Shown piece by piece: positions 46,501 to 56,900 of a stretch of DNA of 64,000 bases. The notes beneath the pieces were generated by a model. The model did no database searches and had not been told where the DNA came from. It saw only the letters and a list, made by a program, of their open reading frames with translations. The stretch comes from Fistularia commersonii (Eukaryota > Chordata > Actinopteri > Syngnathiformes > Fistulariidae), in assembly GCA_037954325.1 (NCBI GenBank), contig JBBMNZ010000007.1, positions 11,837,501-11,901,500 of the forward strand, written 5' to 3'. Made by a program: the position numbers and the translations under genes. Each line of letters begins with the position of its first letter. Within the stretch, counting starts at the first letter, position 1.

Positions 46501-46967
46501 GTATCTCTTTCTTGTTTTTTTAACGAGGACTTGCACAGGGAATAAGCCCCCTCTTCTTATATCTGCTTTTTTGGAAAAAAATTTGATTTATTCTCTATTA
46601 AAATGAATCAGCCGTTGCTTTGGGGATGAAAACCATGAGAATTGATGGGAAGAACAAATTTTTACGATGTTGCTGGGATTTTCTGGGCCTCCGGTCCCTT
46701 TAGCGGGCACCGGGCCCCGGATGAGTCATTCGGCTGCTACATTCAATTTAGCAAAATGAAGGTGGTCTTGATCTCCTCAGTCGTAAACATTACAGGGAAT
46801 CAAATAAGCACATTCACCATCATGTCAGATGTCTGCTCATTCGTAACGCATTATTTTAATTTCCCTGCAGATTTCCTCTTTTCACCGCCGTTTACCAGAT
46901 CTGCTTTAATGGTCACCCGGTCAAAGAATTCATCAGCTGCCTGCAGAACCACCCGGAGCACATGTGA
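42785..46967 (+). CDS. gpd1: Glycerol-3-phosphate dehydrogenase [NAD+], cytoplasmic (8 exons, complete)
   Basis: Exons: 42785-42828, 44669-44846, 44938-45078, 45194-45332, 45652-45764, 46039-46275, 46360-46466 and 46871-46967. They total 1056 nt, 351 residues (human 349). The enzyme reduces dihydroxyacetone phosphate with NADH to glycerol-3-phosphate in the cytosol, linking glycolysis to lipid synthesis and the glycerophosphate shuttle. The Rossmann motif VCVIGSGNWGSA spans exons 1-2. Residues matching the human active site are in place: Lys121 (SLIK, end of exon 3), Lys205 (GALK, end of exon 5), and Asp262, Thr266 and Arg271 (GVADLITTCYGGR, exon 6). The protein ends LQNHPEHM. Against human there is one extra residue at the N terminus and one in exon 6 (FCTECPVS). 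The exon 5 acceptor has a poor pyrimidine tract. Fish often carry two gpd1 copies; the sequence alone does not say which this is. Confidence 0.97.
42994..43084. repeat. Long (GT)n microsatellite in gpd1 intron 1
   Basis: About 45 uninterrupted GT units, 166 bases after the exon 1 donor. Apparent ORFs of Val/Cys or Thr/His across it are repeat artefacts. Confidence 0.98.
43474..43536. repeat. (TA)n microsatellite in gpd1 intron 1
   Basis: TATATATATGTGTATATATA-type tract that is self-complementary. Confidence 0.9.
43621..43680. repeat. 26-bp direct repeat, two perfect copies
   Basis: TTCTTCACTTCTTTGGACTA ATAAGT occurs at 43621-43646 and 43655-43680, a period of 34, in gpd1 intron 1. Confidence 0.95.
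45421..45443. repeat. Poly(A) run in gpd1 intron 4
   Basis: About 23 consecutive A residues, 110 bases before a LINE-like 3' tail. It is not linked to a recognisable retroposon body. Confidence 0.85.
45551..45590 (+). mobile_element. LINE/SINE 3' tail-like segment in gpd1 intron 4
   Basis: CCCCCATGGGGATCCATAAA GTA is the same kind of tail as at 58441 and, inverted, 54291. It lies 60-100 bases before the gpd1 exon 5 acceptor. Confidence 0.45.
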
Positions 46968-47565
46968 GAGCATCGGCCTCGGGGACCGATGGACATATTT
47001 CAGCAAAGACTGAAGAGAACACCGGGGACTGAGACATAACCCGGATTAGTACAGAGGAGGTGAATGAGGTGAAGGTTCCGACTCCCAAAGCACTGCTGCA
47101 TAGGTCTATGTTACATTAAAGGGACAGTTAACACAGACAGTCATAGATATCTATATTTTTATGGAGTAAAACAGAATGGCGGACGATTAAAAATCCTTTC
47201 ATTTGAGAGGAAAAATTGCTTTAGCATTTTATGAGGGTGAACTGTCCCTATCTTTTAACAGTTTATTTCAGGTTACTTTTTGTCAACGTGCAGTCCAAAA
47301 ATACTGCAGAAATCACAAATATACTTCAAGTTTTACCGCTTCTGATTATTTTCCACTACTTGCCATAAAGGGCAAGACCCCCTTTTTCTTTTTTTCTTTC
47401 TTTTTTCTTTTTTTTTAAGGAAAAAGTGCCTTAACATGGACTTTATTTGACATGTTTTTCATGTTTAATCAACTACTGGATACACTGTGACGAGCTTCCT
47501 CTCAATATGTAACCGCTTACTTGACGGGATGTGTTGAGGAATAAATTATGCATCTCATCTACTTT
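46968..47565 (+). other. gpd1 3' untranslated region
   Basis: Non-coding sequence between the gpd1 stop and its poly(A) signal. It contains a T/C-rich run near 47385-47417. No repeat is recognised. Confidence 0.55.
47540..47545 (+). terminator. Poly(A) signal of gpd1
   Basis: AATAAA in GAGGAATAAATTATGC, about 570 bases after the gpd1 stop, followed by a T-rich stretch (TTTTATTCTGTTTTTTTGTTC). It is the first canonical hexamer after the stop codon, so the 3' UTR is probably 46968 to about 47565. Confidence 0.7.
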
Positions 47566-49251
47566 TATTCTGTTTTTTTGTTCACTTTAATGAATTATAG
47601 AAAAAAAAAATCGTTATAATTGTGCAGTCTCTTGAAGTAGTGCAATGCCTCCAGGATCCCTGCAGCACAGTCACACACCCCGCTTCTTTGCTGTAACCAG
47701 AACCGAGCTGGTGTCAGGATGCCACTCTAAACTCTTCACCTTTACCATTTCCTAAGGTGTCTGGTTCAACCTTTCACAAACTGCAGGTCCAACACAAACG
47801 TGGTAATGGCAGTCAGGACGCACCCGTTTGCTCAACACGTTCCTTTTGCCATTTTTCTTTATGTCCCCTTGATTGATTTTTTTTTTTTTTTTTAATCATC
47901 CCATTGCAGATTGTTTGCAGCCATATGTCACCGTATGGTGATGGATCCGGCCACTTTTAATTCCCTCTAATATAATGTTGTCAAGGCTATCAACTCAGCC
48001 CGCTAAAAAAGACAGGAGGATATGGTCATCTCGTTCCTCTGACACTGAACATTCAAACTTGTATCATCAACCTGAAAACCCACGTGTGCATTAAACCGCT
48101 CTTTCAGGAACCATTTATCCCTCAAATGTCTACATTTCCTCATTTTCACAAGCTCTGCTGCTCTGGAGTGTAGTCGACCATGACGTTACATAATTTACCA
48201 CTTATTTAAAATTGGACTCACTCACTGGAATCCTTTGCATAGTTATTGAGTCAACTGCCCTGTGAGATTTCTAATAATAACATCCTCCAAAGGGGCAAAT
48301 GTCCATCTATAATTAGATGGTAGTGCAGCTGCCACAGCCCAGCTTATTAATGCAGATGGGGTGCCCCTCATTGAAATATTATATTTCTATGGTATAAGAC
48401 TTATGAATAAACATATTTTTGCAAGGTAGCATATTTTTAATAGTAGCAATTTAAAAATGGGTGATTATAGGAGGAATTTCATTTTTTATTAGGATTATTT
48501 TCTTTTTCTTTGTCAGCATTTGGGCCCATTAAGGAGTTAAATAACAACGCCTAAGATCTAATTGGAAATGGTGTTGGATAGTTCTCAAGTTTGGAGCTGC
48601 GGTACCTTAATTGTCCACTTGGTGGTGCTGTCACGCAAATCAAGAGCGCATCACTGCCCACAGCCTAGTTGTTACACGCTTGGGATCATAGATCAGCGGG
48701 GAAAAACAACTTATATTTTGCGAAATACAAAAAAAAGGTTATCTAAAAGGTCTGGGGACGAAGCAAGCACGTTGGCCATCCACCAGCTCCCCTCACTTCC
48801 TCAATTCCGCTCCTCGTCTCAGAGCGGCAGCCAAGATCTGTCAAGTTTATGTTGATGGACAGAAAACATAGGAAAATTTCAACTATTACTTTCAAAGTTA
48901 AAGGGAACGAAAATGAAAAGTCGGCTGCTATGTCCAAATTCAAGTCCGAACAATGACAATCAAACCACGATTGCCTTTTTTTGTTTTGTTTTGTTTAGTT
49001 TTTCTCTGTTGAGGGACACTGGAGTTGACAGATGAAATCAAAATATAGATAATACAGGCGAAGTTCTGAGGATTGACAAAGGGGACTCCAGGATAGTTTT
49101 ATGTAATTACCTCTAGATAATATCTTCCATTTTAGTTATTTAGTGCTGATTATTTATACAGTTTTATCAAAATGTACAGATTATTTCTCTTGAGATAGTA
49201 GATACTTTTTCTAGGTGTGCATGATAAGAAAATTGGTCTCCCCTTGCGAAT

Positions 49252-49308
<57 letters not shown>

Positions 49309-49640
49309 ATACAGTCCATTTTTCTAGAGGTAGTACATACTTTTCCCAGGTACACATGATAAGAAAATTAGACACTGACTTATACAGACTGTAACTGTAG
49401 AGTGTATTATATCGAAATGTTACACAGCTTTAAAAATTAATTCGTCTGAGTAAACAGTCTGAAATGTACTTGGATGGCTTTGCAACACAGATGATTGCTT
49501 GGTAGGGTTTCAAGACAAATATATCATTTAGTTTTGAAAAGTTTCTCAATAATCTGGTATAAATTAGAATTTGAATTTCTCTGGGAGAAAAAGTCTTGAT
49601 TCACGAAAATAAAAAAAGGTCTCAAGAAACAAGGAAATCA
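47566..49640. other. Spacer between gpd1 and cers5
   Basis: No gene is seen. I looked for COX14, which I recall lying here in human, without success. It contains a T-run at 47876-47894 and the CA microsatellite with its flanking duplication. The rest is unremarkable AT-rich sequence. Confidence 0.45.
49182..49371. repeat. Duplicated block enclosing a (CA)n microsatellite
   Basis: Blocks at 49182-49236 and 49321-49371 share TAGTANATACTTTT and CATGATAAGAAAATT. TATACAG recurs at about 49155, 49308 and 49381. Between the two copies lies (AC)27 at 49253-49306. Confidence 0.8.
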
Positions 49641-49873
49641 AGTAGTTTGATATGAAGACTGTTCAAATGCTTTTAATTTTGAAATTCTTCCCGGAAGTCT
49701 AATACTTGCTTCTTGACTCTGGTGCGGTAAAGTTGAGTGTAGCAAATCATCATTCGGCGGCCCCGGGTGGAGGGAGACGTTCAACAAGTTCCTCTTAGCT
49801 TCCCTCTCTTTAAAAAAACACAAACAAACATTAAAAAAACTATATTTTTTCTCGGAAATACCCACAGTGGAAC
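49640..49873 (+). promoter_or_regulatory. Probable promoter and 5' UTR of cers5
   Basis: A moderately GC-rich stretch (CGGCGGCCCCGGGTGGAGG at about 49755-49773) stands just before the start codon, in otherwise AT-rich sequence. No TATA box is evident. The start codon context is GGAACATGGCT. The exact transcription start is not visible. Confidence 0.4.
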
Positions 49874-50882
49874 ATGGCTGCCTTTTCAGCCTGGTTTTGG
49901 AACGAGAGGTTTTGGCTGCCACACAACGTAACCTGGGCGGATTTGGCAGAGCAGCCTCCCGGGGTGGAGTATCCCAAAGCCGGACACTTGTTTACAGCCT
50001 TGCCGCTAGCTTTGGGAATTTTCGCCGTTCGGATAATGTTTGAGAGGTTCGTATTGTCTCGTAAGTGAACGGGAAATAACCCCACCCCATAAAATATGTT
50101 TTACTTGAAAAAAGAGGAAAAGTTTTTTTTTTTCTTTCTTTAATTAACAGTCGAGATTTGGCTGCTGCCGAGTGATGGGTAGCTAGCAGGAGGAAGCACC
50201 AGTAGTGTTTATCACCTCGTTTGCCCGGCAGTTAATTTCCTCATCTTTTCTAGTTTCACTACCTTAGAGGACTCTGAACCTCCCACCACCACGCCACAAC
50301 ACACACCTTTATATTAAGTTCTGGTTAAAACGTTGCATCCTCCTGCAAAACGTTTGACTATATATGTGTGTTTGCATGACCTTTAACATGCCCCCCCCGG
50401 CTGATCTCCATATAATATTTAGTTCCTCACTTTAGGATTGATGTGAGGAAAAAGCAATGGACTTTTCAAAAGTCAGGGGGCTAAGGGTTGGGGGGGAGAG
50501 GGGTGATGTTTTCCCTCAGGTTTCACAAGATCTTCTCAATATCTCCCATTAACCGTGATGGGCCCGCAAGGTGCAGTTGCGTTTGTCAGATCTCATTTCA
50601 AGAAAGTTGTGTGTAAAGGGTTGTGGTAATTGACCCTGTTCAATGTGCGCTCTAGACAGTGGGCTGGCAGGAAAAACCCACGCCCACCAGCGGGTTTGGG
50701 TCACAGTCACGTGTTGCTGCATTGCTAGATACAATGCAATTTTTTTTTCACGTGTAGACCCACCTCTCAGCTTCACACTATGTCAGAAAACACTGTTCAC
50801 ATCAGTTTATATTTGATGAGTTGTTGTTTTTTTTAAAGAAAAGTAGTGCCATCTGATGGACTTATAGCCATTGATCATATAG

Positions 50883-50914
<32 letters not shown>

Positions 50915-53900
50915 TGCGCAGACTGTGTCAACCCAAGCCTCCATAGATATCTGCATTTTGACTCCCAACTTATACAGTTTCTGCTTTTTACAGTGCCCCG
51001 ATTGCTTGACAGGGGTTGCAATGTTCGCTGGGATAGTGGTTGGGTGGGGTTTTCTGGAGACCTTAGCAAAAGGGGAATAGAAAACAGGGTTTTTGTTTCA
51101 CCAACATCCTTAAGACGGCTGTAAATCTGTTGAAGGAGAGAATGAAGAGCAGGGATTTGTTCTTAAAGTCTTGGGCATTGAGAAAAAAAAAAGCTCATTC
51201 TTGCACTGATGATTATCAGGACGATGGCAGGCTTCTTGTTTGCTGTGGTGAAGTCAGTCAGAGGTCAGGTACAGTGTCGGGAAAAATGTGATACCACGCA
51301 CTGAATGTGCGTTCATACCAGATGAATACCAAACGGTGTGTGTGGTTTGACCAAGATTTGGGAAATATGAGCATGTGTACTCTGTAACTGTGGAGTTTTT
51401 ATTGTAATCCAATATCCCTGGTGCTACAATAAAAGGCCACCAACTCTTGCTGATACTATTCAACTCTTAATGTTTTCATAATTTTCTGCTTTGAATTCCT
51501 ATTAAGTTATCAGCAGGTTCAGTGGTCATCTAAGCTTATCTGCTTGTCACACATATACTTTATTGGTATGAGGGTATATTTGCACAGATACTGTATGAAA
51601 ACCATCACACGCAAATGCTTTGTTGTTCGCCAGCTTCCACTTTCTGTTCACTTACCATATAGAAGTGAGGCCATTGAGCCAAATCTGACCCTTGTGAGAT
51701 GGGTTTTATGTCAATTCAAACATCTTGGAGCAAGCCACTGTAAGCGGTAGAGAAATTAATTTTCCGGGCCTTTTTTTGAAAGCAGAGGATGTTGGTTGGT
51801 CGACAGGCTGTCCGGCATGGTCAGGGCGCTTTTGACAAACTGTGGCTCAGAAGACACTCATGAGGAAGACAGTCATTTGACCCAGTTTTCCCTTGCCCGG
51901 ACGCGTGTCACTGGGGTGTATCCCTGGAGCCAGGCCCGGGGGCGGAGCTCGGGGTGAGCACCTGGTGGCTGAACCCTCACCCATGGGGCTTAGCCGGGCA
52001 CAGCCTGAGGCAATGAGATGGGTCCCTCTTTCCCTGGGCTGACCACCCACAGGAAGGGCCTAGTGGGTCGGGTGCAGTGTGACCCAGGTGGTAGCTGGAG
52101 CGCGGGACATTTCCAGTCTGATCCTCGTCTGCAGAAGCTGGCTCTTGGAACATGGAATGCTACCTCAGTGGATGAGGAACGCCCCCCCCCCCCCCGATCT
52201 GAACCCGAGTAGTGTTTCGTTATTGGACTTCTGTGCTCGGCACGGATTGTCCATAACAAACACTATGTACACAAACGTAACGTGAGGGTCTGCTGGGAAC
52301 ATCTAGAGCTTCAGAGTCCCCTCTCAGCAGGAGTTTCAACTCCCACCTCCGGCAGAACTACAACCACGTCCCTAGGGAGGATTCCATTGTCGGACCAGAG
52401 CTGTAGCCAGTGCCTGTTGGGCGGCAACCCTCCATCCCACTGGTGGACTCCAGCAGTGAGGGATGCCGGCAAACTGAAGAAAGAGTCCCATTGGGCTTTT
52501 CTGGCCTGTGGGGCTCCGGAGGCAGCTGACCTGTGCCGGCAGGCCACGTCGCATGTGGCTTGGCTTTGGTGGTTGCCGAGGCAAAAATTCGGGTGTGGGA
52601 GGAGTTCGGAGAGACCATGGAGAACAATTTCCGGTGGGCGTTGAGGAGATTCTTGTCCACCATCTGGTGGCTCAGGAGGGGGAAGCAGTGCTATGTCAAC
52701 ACTGGTTACAGTGAGAATGGGGCGCTGCTGGGCTCAACTTGAGATGTTGTGGATCGGAGGCAGGAATACTTCCGAGACCTCCTCAGCCCCGTTGAATTCC
52801 CCTTTTTTAACAAGGGGGTTCACCACCGGTGATCTGGAGAAGGCATTCGACTGTGTCCCATGGGCATTCCCGTTGGGGGGTGCTTCAGGAGTATGGAGTA
52901 CCAGTCCTGCCATACTAGCTGTTCAGTCCCTGTATGATCGGTGTCGGAGCTTGGTCCGCATTGCCGGTTGTAAGTTAGACCCATTTATGGTGAGAGTTGG
53001 ACTCTGCCTTTGTCACCGATTCTGTCCATAGCTTTTATGGACAGAATTTGTATGCGCAGCCAGGGCGTCGAGGGGATCTGGTTTGGTTGCCGCAGGATTA
53101 AGTCTCTGCTTTTTGCAGATGATGAGTTTCTGTTTCCCTCTTCAAGCCATGATCTCCAGCTCTCACTGGAACGGTTAGCAGCCGATTGTGAAGCGGCCAG
53201 GATGAGAATCAGCACCTCCAAATCCGAGACTATGGTGCTCAACCGGAAGCGGGTGTAATGTCCACTCCAGGTTGGGGAAGAGGTCCTGCCCCAAGTGGAG
53301 GAGTTCAAGTATCTTGGGGTCTTGTTGACGAGTGAGGGAAGGATGGAGCAGGAGATTAACCGGCAGATTGGTGCGGCGTCTGCAGTGATTGGGCTCTATA
53401 CCGGTCTGTCGTGGCAAGAAGGAGCTGAGCCAAAAGGCAAAGCTCTCAGTTTACCCGTCGATCTACGTTCCCACCCTCACCTATGGTCACGGGCTGAGGG
53501 TAGTGACCAAAAGAACGAGATCGTGGAGAAGTTCGGTCATCTGAGAGGAGCTCTGACAGCCACTGTACAGCCACTGCTCCTCCACATAGAGAGGAATCAG
53601 ATGAGGTGGCTTGTGCATTTTATCAGGATGTATCCTGGATGCCTCCTGGGGGAGGTATTTCGGGCATATCCATTTGGGAGGAGACCACAGTGAAGACCCA
53701 GGACACGCTGGACGGACTATGTCTCCAGGCTGGCCTTTGGGTTTCCCCAGAGGAGCTTGGACCATGTGGCGGGGGAGAGGGAGGTCTGGGCCTCACTGTT
53801 TTTGCTGTTGCCCCCACAAACCAGCTCCTAATAAGCAGGGGAAGATGGATGGATGGATGGATGGATAAAACAATCAGCTCTCTTGAGCTGCTTGCAGCCT

Positions 53901-56900
53901 ATGATACATTCAAGTACCACTTGGATATATAGGTTTTCTAGATATTTTGCCGCTGTCAAGTAAAAAATGCTGTTGTCACATCAAATGTCTGCAATTTAAT
54001 TTCAGACAATTATTTTGTTGTTACCCACAGGTTGTCACCGAACTGGTTTCAGAAAGCCGCGCTTGTCACAGATCAGTAGAAATCCATGATGTTGTAAATA
54101 TACAAGCACAAGTATTTGAATGGAACATTTGCGGAATGCCTCCTTAGTACCTGTGGCCTTACCCAGCCTCAAATACCCTAAATTGTTATGTATGAAAATG
54201 ACAAAATGACATGATAAATATTTGCAAAAGAGGATGTTGGAGGACAACGCTGGATATCTGATGGGGAATATTCACACTGAACGTTACTTAGATAAGATAA
54301 GATAAACTTTATTGATCCCCATAGGGGGAATTTCTTTGTCCGCGCAGTGAACGGACATGTGGAAAAGGTGATTTTTAATCCCAGTTATTGATACAATATT
54401 AGCAGCTGTCAACCTGCTTCCTCCTGCCACTGACTCCGTCTTGGAGAGGACCAAATAATAGGGTCCAAATTTGACTTGATCATCGTGATGTCACGGGGTT
54501 TAGACTCCATCCCTCTGGGCTTTCGAGAGCAGATTTTCTACCCGACACCTGGCCCATCCTAATATGTCATCAGGCCAAGTCTGTTCAACCCAGTTGCGGT
54601 TTAGTAGTTTTTTTGTGTGTGTGTAACTCTCACACACTGGAGGCCTCGTAGGAGAGCGGCTGAGGAATTTGTCAGGACATCTGTGTCCTTTTGCTGTCTC
54701 TGTCCAGCACGTGACGTTAGGCGACATTATCACACACCCTCCTCCCACCTTGCCTAATGACTCCATTCATTTTTCCCGGGAAAAAAAAAGAAAAGTCACG
54801 CCACAGTCTGTTGCCACTCTCTTCTCTGCAGAAGCCAAACAGGCCACAATGTTCTTACCAAGATATTGCACGTTCTGAAATGCTCCTCCCGCAAAGCTGG
54901 TAGCAGCAATACCGTCCGCTATTTTAATACTCATGTAACTTTTTCTGTAATAGGGATAAGGCTTTAACTGTATGTAAGTGGCTCCAGAGCAACATACTTA
55001 TTTGCCGGCTGATGCTTGGAAATGACTAATTTAATGCCTGTTGCAATTAAAGATCTTTGTATCAGGAAGATCAGCTCTGAAGGTTTGAAAGCCTAGCAGG
55101 AAATCTAAAGTCATTTGGGCACTCCATTTTTACTTTTTGAGATTTTTTTTTTTTTTTCCTATACTCTTGGTATGACACCACTGTGAAAGACTAAACCTTG
55201 AAATGTTCAAAACCAACAGGTACTCCCTCATTCATTGTGGTATACTGGTCTTTTCAGCCATAAGCTGGCTTTGACTCATCACGTTTCCTCTGAGAATGAA
55301 GGAACATGGCAGGTTATCTTGCTGGCTGTTGAGGCTCAGAAATCTATAGTGTGTGTTTATAAAAATAAAAACCACACACTTCAAATACGTGCCCATTTAC
55401 TTGCCTTCTGTCATTCTGTGCAAATATTTGTAACAGCAGAGAGGAACTTTTCTTTCTCCTCAAAAGGCACAGGTCCGTTTTTACCCCGCTCTCGCTCATT
55501 ACTATTTCAGGATCCCTCTTACCTGGAGGCAGTTCCTTTTTGTGACGCCCGTCCTCAGTTCAACGCGGCACGCCTCCTCCATACTAGTTCCTTCTTGTCC
55601 GGTCTTGATCATTGCTTTGCCCGAGGCGATTACTTCATATGAGCAGGAGCAGGGCATATTTTTGCATGCATCCCAAGATCCCCTTTCCCGGGTCCGCCAT
55701 TTTTGGGAATTTCAAACTGAGTTGTGTGTGTGCCTGTTTGTGATTATAAGTGCTATCTTACCGCTTGATCCACCCCGTATGTGCTGTCTGTCAGAGCCCT
55801 TCAGGACGTGGTTGTGCTGCAAGTGAAATGTTGGTTTAACAAAGCTATAACTGTCCATTCCTTGACATACTCTGCTGCTAATTTCAGAATACATTGTAGC
55901 TTCACAAGTGCAGTGTAAGTCGCGGTTATCTTCATCACTGTGCTATGAATAGCTTGATACCTCAGCTGAGGGCCCTAGGACTGGAAAGTTTTTTGTTTTT
56001 TTGTTTCCCAGCGCAGCGTCAAGGTCGCGATGCAATCCTCTCTCCTCATAGACATCACATATACAAGCTTCTGTGTTTACGCCCCCCCCTGCTCCTGGGT
56101 CCGGCTCTCTGCAAATGGGGGGGAGGGAAGGCTTTGTGTACGCATGAGTGCAAGGGTCCTGAGGAGGAGCAGGGATGTTTTGACATTTGACAAAAATAGA
56201 CAATCCTCTCGCTTCTGCCTCCCGCTGCTGCTGCTGCTGGAAAGCTGATGTGATGGCAGGCTTGGGCCTGTAACCTCGGAAAGTGTGTTTTTACAGCGAG
56301 TTGCGACAGGAGAAGCGTGCGTTGGCAATATGGTGATACTACAGGAAACACCATTTTAGGAATGCAAATGAAAACGTGATAGTCGAATAATGTCAAAAGG
56401 AATTTGTCTTTACTGTTTAGTACCTTCCCCCTGGTTCTGTTTCCTCTTTGTTTAATGGAGGTATTTATCATCTGGCAGTAACATCTATTGTGAAATTTGG
56501 AAACAAAGGACAAAGTACCGGTATTTAAATTTGGGACTCGCGCTGTCCATCGTTACTGCTGGCTACAAAACCAAGTCTGGCTTACCATCTGCAGGCCACT
56601 GGCTCAGTGTGAACACAGCATAAACACCTCAGCAACGGCTCCTCGCTGGCCAACTATCGGTGCTCGGTCATATTTGGCCACACCGAAAACAGGCCGGAAG
56701 CTCATTCAGCATTTTCTCACAATGAACTGTCTTGTTTCACATTATAGTTTACTATAGTTTTACTTTGTTTTAATATTTTATGTCTTTCGTAAACCACCAT
56801 ATCAGTGCAGGACAGTGTGGCCCGCTCTGGATCCCACTTCAAGCCAGTGGGACCTGCAGTAAATCCTTCAGGAAGTGAGTGAGGGGTTCAGAGACCTGCA

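Larger units (their letters stand above)
51845..53868 (+). mobile_element. Rex3-like (RTE clade) LINE, internally deleted
   Basis: The 5' region is GC-rich (CCCGGGGGCGGAGC...) and leads into LALGTWNATSV, the start of the endonuclease ORF. The reverse transcriptase is marked by SLLFADDEFLF (FADD at 53112-53123), then EEFKYLGVLLTSEGRMEQE and later RWLVHFIRMYPGCLLGEVFR. The 3' end is a GATG tandem repeat (GATGGATGGATGGATGG), the mark of Rex3. At about 2.0 kb against about 3 kb for a full copy, with frameshifts and stops, it is dead. Confidence 0.88.

Noticed and set aside
47645..47760. Candidate start of a small COX14-like protein (MPPGSL...)
   Set aside because: Only the first residues resemble a COX14 start. 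The following sequence lacks the membrane segment and conserved tail.
49253..49306. Regularly repeated array that could be mistaken for a CRISPR or satellite
   Set aside because: It is a plain (AC)27 dinucleotide tract without spacers.
56055..56513. 152-codon minus-strand ORF in cers5 intron 1
   Set aside because: No recognisable domain; it has the look of chance coding in a locally GC-richer stretch.
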